Below, one piece after another: positions 25,917-33,843 of a stretch of 64,000 nt of DNA (within the stretch, counting starts at the first letter, position 1; every line of letters begins with the position of its first letter). The stretch spans positions 1 through 64,000 of the forward strand of contig JBAPTW010000152.1 of NCBI GenBank assembly GCA_049282355.1, given 5' to 3'. The position numbers and the translations under genes were made by a program. The stretch comes from JAGTVB01 sp049282355. Lineage in GTDB: Bacteria > Pseudomonadota > Gammaproteobacteria > HK1. The notes under the pieces were generated by a model. It did no database searches. It was not told the DNA's origin and saw only the letters and a program-made list of their open reading frames with translations.

Positions 25917-26170
25917 AACCAGAGGCGATCGTTGAACTGGTCAATAGAGGTGTTTTGAAGCCCACCGGCGGGCGCGCAGTCCACTGGCGTTTTTCATCCG
26001 CAAATGTTTCGCGTGCCTACACAGCAACGCGTTTGCAGAAGGAGTTTGGGATGAACGCGGCTGGTGTCGCTTATACTATGGAGCTTCTGGATATGAACGA
26101 AGCGCTCCGCACCAGGCTTCGAGAGCTGGAGCGAATGCTAGACGGGAATGCCATCGGAATAGGGTATTGA
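25823..26170 (+). pseudogene. CbpM/MerR-like chaperone modulator, N-terminus damaged
   Basis: From about residue 25 the protein reads LDTACGVVEPEAIVELVNRG then VLKPTGGRAVHWRFSSANVS and RLQKEFGMNAAGVAYTMELL. This matches CbpM, the small modulator of the DnaJ-like CbpA, and the MerR-type helical fold. The beginning overlaps the tail of the trxC fragment in another frame and is not family-like, so the normal N-terminus is missing or shuffled. No cbpA or dnaJ is nearby. It may still be expressed from the ATG at 25823. Confidence 0.6.
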
Positions 26171-26456
26171 GCGTACCTGCCTTAGAGTTACCAAACGTCT
26201 CTGTCGTAAAGTGAGTGTTTTTGTAGACCTTGTAGATCGCGCCGCGGCTCAACAAAGCGCTCCCGGCGCTCTGTGCTCTCGGACCAGGTGACAAAATTTT
26301 ACGGATTGACGAGCATTGCGTTCATGATATGCATAGCGGCCAGGCCGGACTGGCGTAGTCGAGTGACAGCCCGTCCGCTCACAATCCTTTCATCAACCCT
26401 TGGTAATTGCGTTCAATGATCCATCACACTGAGTGAAACCAAGAGGCGTACCAGCA
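26171..26456. other. intergenic stretch, nothing recognised
   Basis: 286 bp between the cbpM fragment and the DJ-1 gene. It holds the upstream region of the latter. Confidence 0.4.
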
Positions 26457-27044
26457 ATGGCAAGCAAGAAAATCTTGATGTTAGTCGGTGACTTCGTAGA
26501 AGACTACGAGGCTATGGTTCCTTTCCAAATGCTGCTGATGGTCGGACATGAGGTTATTTCCGTCTGTCCCGGGAAAAAGCCGGGTGAAACCGTGCGCACC
26601 GCCATCCATGACTTCGAAGGTGATCAAACCTACAGCGAAAAACCCGGGCACAGGTTTGCGGTCAACGGTGATTTTGACGACATCGATGCCTCGAGCTTCG
26701 ATGCGTTAGTCATTCCTGGTGGTCGGGCTCCGGAGTATTTGCGCCTAAATGACCGTGTCCTCGACATCGTGCGCCAGTTTGACGCGGCCCAAAAACCTAT
26801 CGCCGCCGTCTGTCATGGCGCTCAGATCCTCGCAGCAGCTGGCGTTCTGGAGGGCAAGCGCTGCAGTGCCTATCCCGCGGTAAAACCTGAAGTGGAACGT
26901 GCCGGCGCAAACTGGGGTGAACCCAATGAGAATTACAGTAATGCTTACGTGGATAATAATTTAGTCACCGCGGCAGCGTGGCCCGGGCATCCCGAATGGA
27001 TGCGTAAGTTCCTCGACGTGTTGGGAACACGGATAGAACCCTGA
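26457..27044 (+). CDS. DJ-1/PfpI family protein
   Basis: 195 residues from the ATG at 26457 (AAGAGG about 9 nt upstream). Features are the N-terminal KILMLVGDFVEDYEAMVPF with the conserved acidic residue, and the nucleophile elbow AVCHGAQILAAAG, with Cys near residue 115 followed by His. This is the YhbO/PfpI branch, which covers protein deglycases, glyoxalases and old-style intracellular proteases. A role in repair of carbonyl damage is plausible beside the sugar genes, but is an inference. Confidence 0.88.
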   Translation: MASKKILMLVGDFVEDYEAMVPFQMLLMVGHEVISVCPGKKPGETVRTAIHDFEGDQTYSEKPGHRFAVNGDFDDIDASSFDALVIPGGRAPEYLRLNDRVLDIVRQFDAAQKPIAAVCHGAQILAAAGVLEGKRCSAYPAVKPEVERAGANWGEPNENYSNAYVDNNLVTAAAWPGHPEWMRKFLDVLGTRIEP

Positions 27045-27055
27045 TAGCTATCTTA

Positions 27056-27100
27056 GGCGCTGTTTTAAAGAGATCGCGAGCGCCGGAGTCGCAAGGCGGG
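27056..27100 (+). repeat. MITE left-end fragment
   Basis: GGCGCTGTTTTAAAGAGATC then GCGAGCGCCGGAGTCGCAAGGCG, preceded by TTA. The right end is missing. Confidence 0.6.
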
Positions 27101-27151
27101 ACGAAGCACCTACCCGAGCACAGCCGCGGACGTAACCAGGAGGGATCTTAG

Positions 27152-29551
27152 CTGCGCGAAATTCGACTGGAGCATTTCTCCTTCCTCAATCGAGTTGAGA
27201 AACACACCTGCACCGAACGCGGCGTGGAAATGATCGTCGATGGGGAGCGGCTGCGGGTGGAGGTTCTACGCAGTGACATCGTACGCTTTCAGATCAGTCG
27301 CCAGCAAAGCTTTGATGAGAGACCGACGTTCTCAACCACCCCTGACATTGATTCCGTGGCCGTATTTAAGGTAACGGAGACAGCAAAAAACCTGTGGGTT
27401 TCGACCGAGCAGATCGATGTCGTCATCGGCAAGGCGCCTTTCACCATCGACATTTATCGGCGAAATGGGCCACCCATTCTTGAGAGCCATCGCATTGCGC
27501 CTCACCGTGGACAAGCTTACGGTACGCTCAATGACATGTTTGCCGTGGTGCGCCGTTGCCAACCCGATGATGCCATCTTTGGGCTCGGTGAAAAAACCGG
27601 CCGCCTCAATCGCAAGGGCCGTACGTTCTTGCTTTGGAACACCGACGTCCTGGGGCTTGATGAACAGGGTAACGCACCCAGAGATCCAGGCGGTACGGCG
27701 TTTGATCCCTACTATATCTCTATTCCTTTTTTCTGCCGCTTGGACCGAGCCAGTGCCGCAATGGCTGGTTTTTTTCTGGACAATACCTTTCGGGCTCAAT
27801 TCGACTTTTCACGGCCCGATCAGTACCGGATTTATTTTTTCGGCGGTCATTACCTCGAATATGTGCTGGCCGGACCCTCCCTAACAAGCATACTGGAGGG
27901 TTTCAGCTGGCTTACCGGCCACATGCCGCGCCCCCCCGTTTGGGCTCTCGGCCACCATCAGTGCCGTTGGCACCCCTACACCAGTGCAAGTCTCCTCGAT
28001 CTTGGGAAACAGTATCGGGACCGCGCCATCCCCTGTGACGCTTTGTGGCTCGATATTGACTACATGGATGGCTATCGCGTCTTTACCTGGGACAAGGCAC
28101 GATTTCCAGCTCCTGCCGAAACCGTCTCGAGACTCAAGCTGGATGGTTTCCAGGTCGTGCCCATCATTGATCCCGGAGTCAAGGTCGATCCCGGTTATCA
28201 CACCTATGAGCAAGGCTGTACCGGCAATCATTTTTGCAAAACCGAAGGAGGCGCTACCTACACCGGCCAGGTATGGCCCGGAGCGAGCGCCTTTCCAGAT
28301 TTCCTGCGAGCGTCGACCCGGCAATGGTGGGCGCAGCAGATCGCCGAGCAGGTATCAGCAACCGGCGTCGCTGGCATCTGGAATGACATGAACGAGCCCG
28401 CAACGGGCGCCATTGACCCGATGCCAATGAGGTTTGACGAAGGTCGGCAATCTCATCTGCGCCATCATAATCAATATGCGCTCCTCATGGCCCTTGCCAC
28501 TGCAGACGGCTGTCGTCAAGCACTACCGGATCGCCGTCCCTTCATGCTCAGTCGCGCCGGTTGCGCGGGTATCCAACGCTATTGTGCAAACTGGTTAGGC
28601 GATAATTTCGCCCGCTGGGACCACTTGTGGATGAGTATGCCAATGAGCATGGGGCTCGGACTGTCGGGACAGCCCTTTGTCGGAGCCGATGTGGGCGGTT
28701 TTGCTGGGAATTGTTTTCCAGAGCTCCTCGTGCGCTGGTACCAGTGTGCGGCATTTAGCCCCTTTTTGCGCAACCACAGCGCTACCGGCATGCCCGACCA
28801 GTACCCCTGGTCGTTCGGCAGCACGGTGGAAACCCTATGCCGCCGAGCGATTGCCATGCGCTATCGGCTGATGCCTTATATCTACGCCGCATTCGTTGAG
28901 GCCTCTGCACATGGAACACCGATCCAAAGACCGCTTATCGTTGATTTCCAAGCAGACAGCATGGCTCATGACGTCGATGATGCCTATTTGTTTGGAGAGC
29001 ACCTACTGGTGGCACCCATTTACGCCCCGGGCCAGCGCCATCGAACCGTTTATCTCCCGCAAGGAAGTTGGCATCACTGGCACACAGGCGAAATTTTCCG
29101 CGGGCCACAGGTCATCGACACTGCCGCACCTATTCACTACATCCCGGTTTTTGCACGCGCTGGCAGTGTCATTGCCACCTGGCCAGAGGCGCCTCTGACC
29201 ACGGCCGGTTATCAGCCCCGAATCATCGACCTGCATGTATTTTTGCCCGATGACGCCAGCGAGCGGCGCACGACGTTATATGAGGATGACGGATCGAGCT
29301 TTGCCTATCAGCGAGGAGAATTTCAGCGAACCGAATTTGTGCTTGAGCGACGCAGGAACCGCTTTCGCCTTCACGCAGCCGTTGAGGGCAACGGCTTTGC
29401 CGAGTGGCAACGTGCTCTGTTCCGGCTGCGCTTTTACGGCACGATTGGGGATACGGTCGAGCTCAACGGCAGGCGGCAAACGCTTGTCGCTAATAAGCTC
29501 ATACTCCCCAATGCTCACAAAGCTTTTATACTATCAGGAAGCGTTGCTTAG
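27152..29551 (+). CDS. GH31 alpha-glucosidase
   Basis: About 800 residues. It should release glucose from alpha-glucan or maltodextrin ends. The N-terminal beta domain includes FGLGEKTGRLNRKGRTFLLW. The barrel has WLDIDYMDGYRVFTW and the nucleophile motif GIWNDMNEPA. The acid/base region FVGADVGGFAGN is present, followed by C-terminal beta domains. The first ATG in the track frame is 27224, but the frame is open back to a CTG at 27152 just after AGGAGG, and the extra residues (REIRLEHFSFLNRVEKHTC) look like a genuine GH31 front. I therefore favour the upstream non-ATG start. There is no signal peptide, so it is cytosolic and fits recycling of stored glucan. Confidence 0.92.
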   Translation: MREIRLEHFSFLNRVEKHTCTERGVEMIVDGERLRVEVLRSDIVRFQISRQQSFDERPTFSTTPDIDSVAVFKVTETAKNLWVSTEQIDVVIGKAPFTIDIYRRNGPPILESHRIAPHRGQAYGTLNDMFAVVRRCQPDDAIFGLGEKTGRLNRKGRTFLLWNTDVLGLDEQGNAPRDPGGTAFDPYYISIPFFCRLDRASAAMAGFFLDNTFRAQFDFSRPDQYRIYFFGGHYLEYVLAGPSLTSILEGFSWLTGHMPRPPVWALGHHQCRWHPYTSASLLDLGKQYRDRAIPCDALWLDIDYMDGYRVFTWDKARFPAPAETVSRLKLDGFQVVPIIDPGVKVDPGYHTYEQGCTGNHFCKTEGGATYTGQVWPGASAFPDFLRASTRQWWAQQIAEQVSATGVAGIWNDMNEPATGAIDPMPMRFDEGRQSHLRHHNQYALLMALATADGCRQALPDRRPFMLSRAGCAGIQRYCANWLGDNFARWDHLWMSMPMSMGLGLSGQPFVGADVGGFAGNCFPELLVRWYQCAAFSPFLRNHSATGMPDQYPWSFGSTVETLCRRAIAMRYRLMPYIYAAFVEASAHGTPIQRPLIVDFQADSMAHDVDDAYLFGEHLLVAPIYAPGQRHRTVYLPQGSWHHWHTGEIFRGPQVIDTAAPIHYIPVFARAGSVIATWPEAPLTTAGYQPRIIDLHVFLPDDASERRTTLYEDDGSSFAYQRGEFQRTEFVLERRRNRFRLHAAVEGNGFAEWQRALFRLRFYGTIGDTVELNGRRQTLVANKLILPNAHKAFILSGSVA

Positions 29552-29729
29552 CTCGCGCGATGTGTGCGCTCCCATAGAGGTGCCGGAGGAACACTGGGTG
29601 TTCAATCCCTTGGTATCAGCAGGATCAGCTCACGCCGCTTTGAGCACGTGTGGTGTCGTTATGGAAGCACGCCAAATAGGATCGAGCTGAGCAACAGCAA
29701 ATCGGCATAAAAAATGCTCATTCCAAATG

Positions 29730-29789
29730 ATTGCGCGCCACCGCGTAACGTCACTGGGGCAAGCGCAGTAATCTTTAAAGAACAGCTTC
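29730..29789 (+). repeat. MITE right-end fragment before rfbA
   Basis: GCGCGCCACCGCGTAACG ... GGCAAGCGCAGTAATCTTTA then AAGAACAGCTTC and TAA. It leaves only about 13 bp, containing AAGGAGAGAG, before the rfbA start, so a repeat end provides the immediate upstream region. Confidence 0.65.
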
Positions 29790-29802
29790 TAAGGAGAGAG
29801 GC

Positions 29803-30678
29803 ATGAAGGGTGTCGTTCTGGCGGGCGGTTCTGGAACCCGCCTCTATCCCCTAACCCGTAGCGTCAGCAAACAGCTGCTGCCAGTCTACGATAAGCCTAT
29901 GATCTATTATCCCCTTTCCACCCTCATGCTCGGGGGACTGCGGGAGATCTTGATCATCTCAACTCCCTGGGACCTTCCCAGCTTCCAGCGCTTGCTCGGC
30001 AGCGGCGAACAGTGGGGGCTCGAGCTGCATTATGCCGAACAGCCGCAACCGCGGGGTCTTGCGGAAGCTTTTCTCATCGGCCAGAAATTCATTGCTGGTG
30101 AGCCGTGCTGTCTGATTCTCGGAGACAACATTTTCTATGGCCATGGGCTTACCGAAGTGCTGCAACAGGTCGCGACACGTACCCAAGGAGCCACCGTCTT
30201 CGCCTACCGTGTCAACGCCCCCGAGCGCTATGGCGTAGTGGAATTCGACGAAGCCGGAAAACCTCTTCGAATTCAGGAAAAGCCCATCGCTCCACCGTCT
30301 CACTATGCGGTCACCGGCATCTATTTCTACGACGATCAGGTGGTTGATATCGCCCGCTCACTTCGCCCCTCCGATCGCGGCGAGCTTGAAATTACCGATA
30401 TTAATCAGACCTATCTCGACCAGGGTCAGCTCCAGGTCGAGAAGCTGGGTCGCGGTATTGCGTGGTTGGATACCGGCACCCATGAATCTTTGCAGCAAGC
30501 TTCGAACTACATCGCGGCTATCGAAGTGCGACAGGGGCTCAAAGTCGCTTGCTTGGAGGAAATCGCCTATCGCATGGGCTACATATCGCGCGAGCAGCTC
30601 GAATACCTGGCCGCTGAGCTGATGCAGAATGGTTATGGCCGGTATCTTATGGAAATTCTCGAGGAGGATGAGACGTGA
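29803..30678 (+). CDS. rfbA: glucose-1-phosphate thymidylyltransferase
   Basis: 291 residues. It makes dTDP-glucose from dTTP and glucose-1-phosphate, the first step to dTDP-rhamnose. The N-terminal nucleotide loop is LAGGSGTRLYPLT, followed by SKQLLPVYDKPMIYYPLST. GDNIFYGHGL and the later YGVVEFDEAGKP are family blocks. The start has AAGGAGAGAG upstream. It overlaps rfbD by 4 bp (GTGA). Confidence 0.96.
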   Translation: MKGVVLAGGSGTRLYPLTRSVSKQLLPVYDKPMIYYPLSTLMLGGLREILIISTPWDLPSFQRLLGSGEQWGLELHYAEQPQPRGLAEAFLIGQKFIAGEPCCLILGDNIFYGHGLTEVLQQVATRTQGATVFAYRVNAPERYGVVEFDEAGKPLRIQEKPIAPPSHYAVTGIYFYDDQVVDIARSLRPSDRGELEITDINQTYLDQGQLQVEKLGRGIAWLDTGTHESLQQASNYIAAIEVRQGLKVACLEEIAYRMGYISREQLEYLAAELMQNGYGRYLMEILEEDET

Positions 30679-31571
30679 GCGCTCAGCCCGTCCCGGAAAA
30701 AATACTCGTTACCGGTGCGGACGGGCAACTGGGTCAAGCCTTAGTGCCGGTACTGCGAGCGCGAGGATACGAGGTGATCACTCCGACTTACCAGGAGCTG
30801 GATCTGGCTGTCCTGGACCAGATAAGGGATAAGCTAGTGGCGCTTCGACCGGCCTGGGTGGTCAATTGCGCTGCCTATACTCAGGTCGACGAGGCGGAGT
30901 CCGAGCCCGAGCTCGCGCTGCGCATCAACCGGGATGCGGTAGGACAGCTCGCGCAGGCTTTGGGGAGCTATGGCGGGCGCCTACTCCACCTATCGACCGA
31001 TTACGTCTTTGACGGCCATCACTATCAACCCTACCGAGAGGATGATCAGGCAAGTCCGCTCAGCGTCTACGGCCGTTCTAAATGGGAAGGTGAAGAGCTG
31101 GCGCGAACGTACCGTCCCGATACGATAATCGTGCGCACGGCATGGCTGTACGGTATTGCAGGTCGAAATTTCGTCAAAACCATGCTGCGCCTCGCCTGCG
31201 AAAGGGAGCACCTGCGCGTTGTCGACGATCAATTCGGTACTCCGACTTGCACCGCAAGCCTCAGCCACGCGCTCGCTGATCTGCTCGATCAAGCGCTCGC
31301 CGGCACCTTTCACTATACTGACGAGGGCGTTGCGTCCTGGTACGACTTAGCTGTTGCCACCGCCGAAGAAGGGCGCCGTCTCGGCTTTCCCGTGAAGGCC
31401 CGACGCATCGAGCCAGTACCCACCGAGGCATTCCCGCGGCCAGCACCACGACCCGCGTTCAGCCTACTGAGCAAAGCTAAGATCAGATCGCTGCTCAGCT
31501 TCCCAATCCCCCATTGGCGGGAGAGTCTAATCACCATGCTGAGGGACTTTAAGCGATGCGACAGCTGCTAG
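30675..31571 (+). CDS. rfbD: dTDP-4-dehydrorhamnose reductase
   Basis: 298 residues starting at GTG that overlaps the rfbA stop. An SDR-type enzyme that reduces dTDP-4-keto-rhamnose to dTDP-rhamnose. Features: ILVTGADGQLGQALVPVLRA at the N-terminus, VVNCAAYTQVDEAE, LSTDYVFDG, and the catalytic YGRSKWEGE. It overlaps rfbB by 16 bp, so translation is probably coupled. Confidence 0.95.
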   Translation: MSAQPVPEKILVTGADGQLGQALVPVLRARGYEVITPTYQELDLAVLDQIRDKLVALRPAWVVNCAAYTQVDEAESEPELALRINRDAVGQLAQALGSYGGRLLHLSTDYVFDGHHYQPYREDDQASPLSVYGRSKWEGEELARTYRPDTIIVRTAWLYGIAGRNFVKTMLRLACEREHLRVVDDQFGTPTCTASLSHALADLLDQALAGTFHYTDEGVASWYDLAVATAEEGRRLGFPVKARRIEPVPTEAFPRPAPRPAFSLLSKAKIRSLLSFPIPHWRESLITMLRDFKRCDSC

Positions 31572-32614
31572 TCACCGGTGGAGCCGGGTTCATTGGGAGC
31601 AATTTCGTGCGCTATTGGCTAGCGCATCACACTGACGATCGCTTGGTGGTGCTCGATGCACTTACCTACGCCGGCAATCTGGAGAGCCTGAGTGGGCTCG
31701 AGTCATTAGCAAACTATCAATTCATCCATGGCGATATCTGTGACGTCGAGCTCGTTGAAGAAATCCTTTTTGAAAACAACATCGATACGATTGTTCATTT
31801 TGCCGCCGAGTCACACGTCGATCGATCGATTCTCGGACCAGAGGCATTCATCCGCACTAACGTACACGGAACCTTCACCCTGCTTGAAGCGGCCAGAAAA
31901 GCCTGGGTAAACGTGCGGCGCGAGCAGCGCTTTCTACATGTCTCAACCGACGAAGTATTCGGCAGCCTGGAACGCCACGAACCGCCTTTCACCGAGATCA
32001 GTCCCTATCGACCGAACAGCCCCTATGCGGCTTCCAAGGCCGGCGCAGATCATCTAGCGCGGGCTTATTTCCACACCTATGGACTGCCAGTACTGACCAC
32101 CAACTGTTCAAACAATTATGGCCCCTACCAGTTCCCTGAAAAGCTGATACCGCTTACTATCATCAACGCCCTTGAGGGCAAACCGATTCCTGTCTATGGC
32201 GATGGACGCAATGTGCGCGACTGGCTGCATGTCGAAGATCACTGTCGCGGCATTGAAGCGGTGCTCGGCGCCGGCGAGAAGGGTCAGACTTACAGCATCG
32301 GCGCGAGCAACGAGCGGGAGAACTTAGACATTGTCCAGCAGATCTGCAATTGCCTCGACCGCCTGTTGCCCAGCGAGCAGCCCCGTCGAGATCTCATTAC
32401 CTTCGTCACCGATCGGCCTGGTCATGATCGGCGCTATGCCATTGATGCCTCAAGGATGCGCAATGAGCTTGGATGGCAGCCACAATACGCCTTCGCCGAC
32501 GGTCTCGAACAGACGGTGCGTTGGTACTTAGAGCATCGCCGCTGGTGGGAACGGGTACGTCGTGGCGACTATCGCCAGTACTACGCACAACAGTACGGTG
32601 TCAGCGAGGCGTAA
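31556..32614 (+). CDS. rfbB: dTDP-glucose 4,6-dehydratase
   Basis: 352 residues. It converts dTDP-glucose to dTDP-4-keto-6-deoxyglucose. The N-terminus LLVTGGAGFIGSNFVRYWLA has the Rossmann glycines. FLHVSTDEVFGSL carries the Thr-Asp-Glu catalytic residues, and YAASKAGADHLARAYFHTYG the YxxxK motif. The epimerase rfbC, needed between this step and RfbD, is not in the cluster. The TAA stop is directly followed by GAAGC of a repeat end. Confidence 0.96.
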   Translation: MRQLLVTGGAGFIGSNFVRYWLAHHTDDRLVVLDALTYAGNLESLSGLESLANYQFIHGDICDVELVEEILFENNIDTIVHFAAESHVDRSILGPEAFIRTNVHGTFTLLEAARKAWVNVRREQRFLHVSTDEVFGSLERHEPPFTEISPYRPNSPYAASKAGADHLARAYFHTYGLPVLTTNCSNNYGPYQFPEKLIPLTIINALEGKPIPVYGDGRNVRDWLHVEDHCRGIEAVLGAGEKGQTYSIGASNERENLDIVQQICNCLDRLLPSEQPRRDLITFVTDRPGHDRRYAIDASRMRNELGWQPQYAFADGLEQTVRWYLEHRRWWERVRRGDYRQYYAQQYGVSEA

Positions 32615-32620
32615 GAAGCT

Positions 32621-33622
32621 TTGAAAGCGGCTGTAAGATCCTCTCTCGGAACCCCGCAAGTCCTGCAGCTTGAAGACGTGCCGCAACCTTCACTGCGCGC
32701 CGACCACGAAGTCCTTGTGCGCCTCAAGGCTGCAGGCGTTAATCCGCTTGATACCAAGCTTCGCGCCAAGCCAAGCCCCTATCCATTGCCAACCCCCGTG
32801 GTATTGGGCTGTGACGGCGCGGGTATCGTGGAAGCTGTTGCCACATCCGTAGACAAGTTCAAACCTGGCGACGAGGTTTACTTTTGCCGATGCGGTTTTG
32901 GTGACAGCACAGGAACCTACGCCGAATACGTCGTTGTTGAGGAACATTTGCTGGCAAAGAAACCAAAACGGCTCGACTTCGTAACGGCAGCGGCGGCGCC
33001 ACTCGTACTCATCACGGCTTGGGAATCCCTACACGACCGGGCTCATATCGCACAGCAGCAGGCTGTGCTCATTCACGGCGGAGCCGGTGGCGTAGGTCAC
33101 GTGGCGGTGCAACTCGCCCATCAGGCAGGTGCTCGCATTGCCACTACCGTCGGCTCTGCCTCAAAAGCCACCTTTACCGAAAGCTTGGGGGCTGAGCGAT
33201 CAATCCTCTACGAGACTGAGGATTTCGTTGAAGTCATTATGACATGGACCAAAGGCCAAGGCGTGGCCATGGCGCTCGATACCGTTGGCGGCGCCACATT
33301 TCAACAGACCTTTGCGGCAGTGCGCTGCTATGGGGATGTGGTGACGCTACTCCAGCCAGGAAATGATGTCGACTGGACGGTAGCAAGACAGCGTAATCTT
33401 CGTATCGGATTCGAGCTTATGCTGTTGCCATTGCTCATCGATATACCGGACGCTCAGCAACATCAGGGCGAAATTTTAAGGCAGTGCGCCGAGCTAATCG
33501 ATGCGAGGAAACTCAACATCCATGTCGCCGAGGTATTTCCCCTCGCCGAGGCGGCTAAAGCCCATGAATTCCTGGAGCGAGCAGCTCCCATGGGGAAGGT
33601 GGTATTGAGCATCGATGACTGA
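32621..33622 (+). CDS. zinc-type MDR quinone/alcohol oxidoreductase (zeta-crystallin-like)
   Basis: 333 residues. The N-terminal GroES-like fold has GVNPLDTKLRAKPSPYPLP and VVLGCDGAGIVEAVA. The cofactor loop is IHGGAGGVGHVAVQLAHQAG (about 151-170), the NADPH-binding form of quinone reductases. The structural zinc cysteines of true alcohol dehydrogenases are not evident. The TTG start at 32621 lies six bases after the rfbB stop, inside a repeat end, and has only a weak ribosome-binding site; coupling to rfbB may drive it. The role relative to the rhamnose genes is unclear. Confidence 0.85.
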   Translation: MKAAVRSSLGTPQVLQLEDVPQPSLRADHEVLVRLKAAGVNPLDTKLRAKPSPYPLPTPVVLGCDGAGIVEAVATSVDKFKPGDEVYFCRCGFGDSTGTYAEYVVVEEHLLAKKPKRLDFVTAAAAPLVLITAWESLHDRAHIAQQQAVLIHGGAGGVGHVAVQLAHQAGARIATTVGSASKATFTESLGAERSILYETEDFVEVIMTWTKGQGVAMALDTVGGATFQQTFAAVRCYGDVVTLLQPGNDVDWTVARQRNLRIGFELMLLPLLIDIPDAQQHQGEILRQCAELIDARKLNIHVAEVFPLAEAAKAHEFLERAAPMGKVVLSIDD

Positions 33623-33668
33623 GAAGCTGTCTGAAGAATGCCGCGCGCCGGAGCCGCAAGGCGCACTC
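33623..33668 (+). repeat. MITE left-end fragment
   Basis: GAAGCTGTCTGAAGAATGCC then GCGCGCCGGAGCCGCAAGGCG follows the TGA stop of the MDR gene with no gap. Beyond it, to 33843, nothing was seen. Confidence 0.65.
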
Positions 33669-33843
33669 AGCCCATTGCGCGGGAGTCGCCCCGGCGGGAT
33701 TTAGCCTGCGGCTATGCAAAAAGACTTTGAGACATTGGGTGCCGAGCCGTCGCTCGACACCGCTGTGCAAGGATGCTTGTTTTCTGGAATGGCCTTGGAA
33801 ACATCACAACCATCGCGGACGATGCCACCATCGCCATTGCGGT

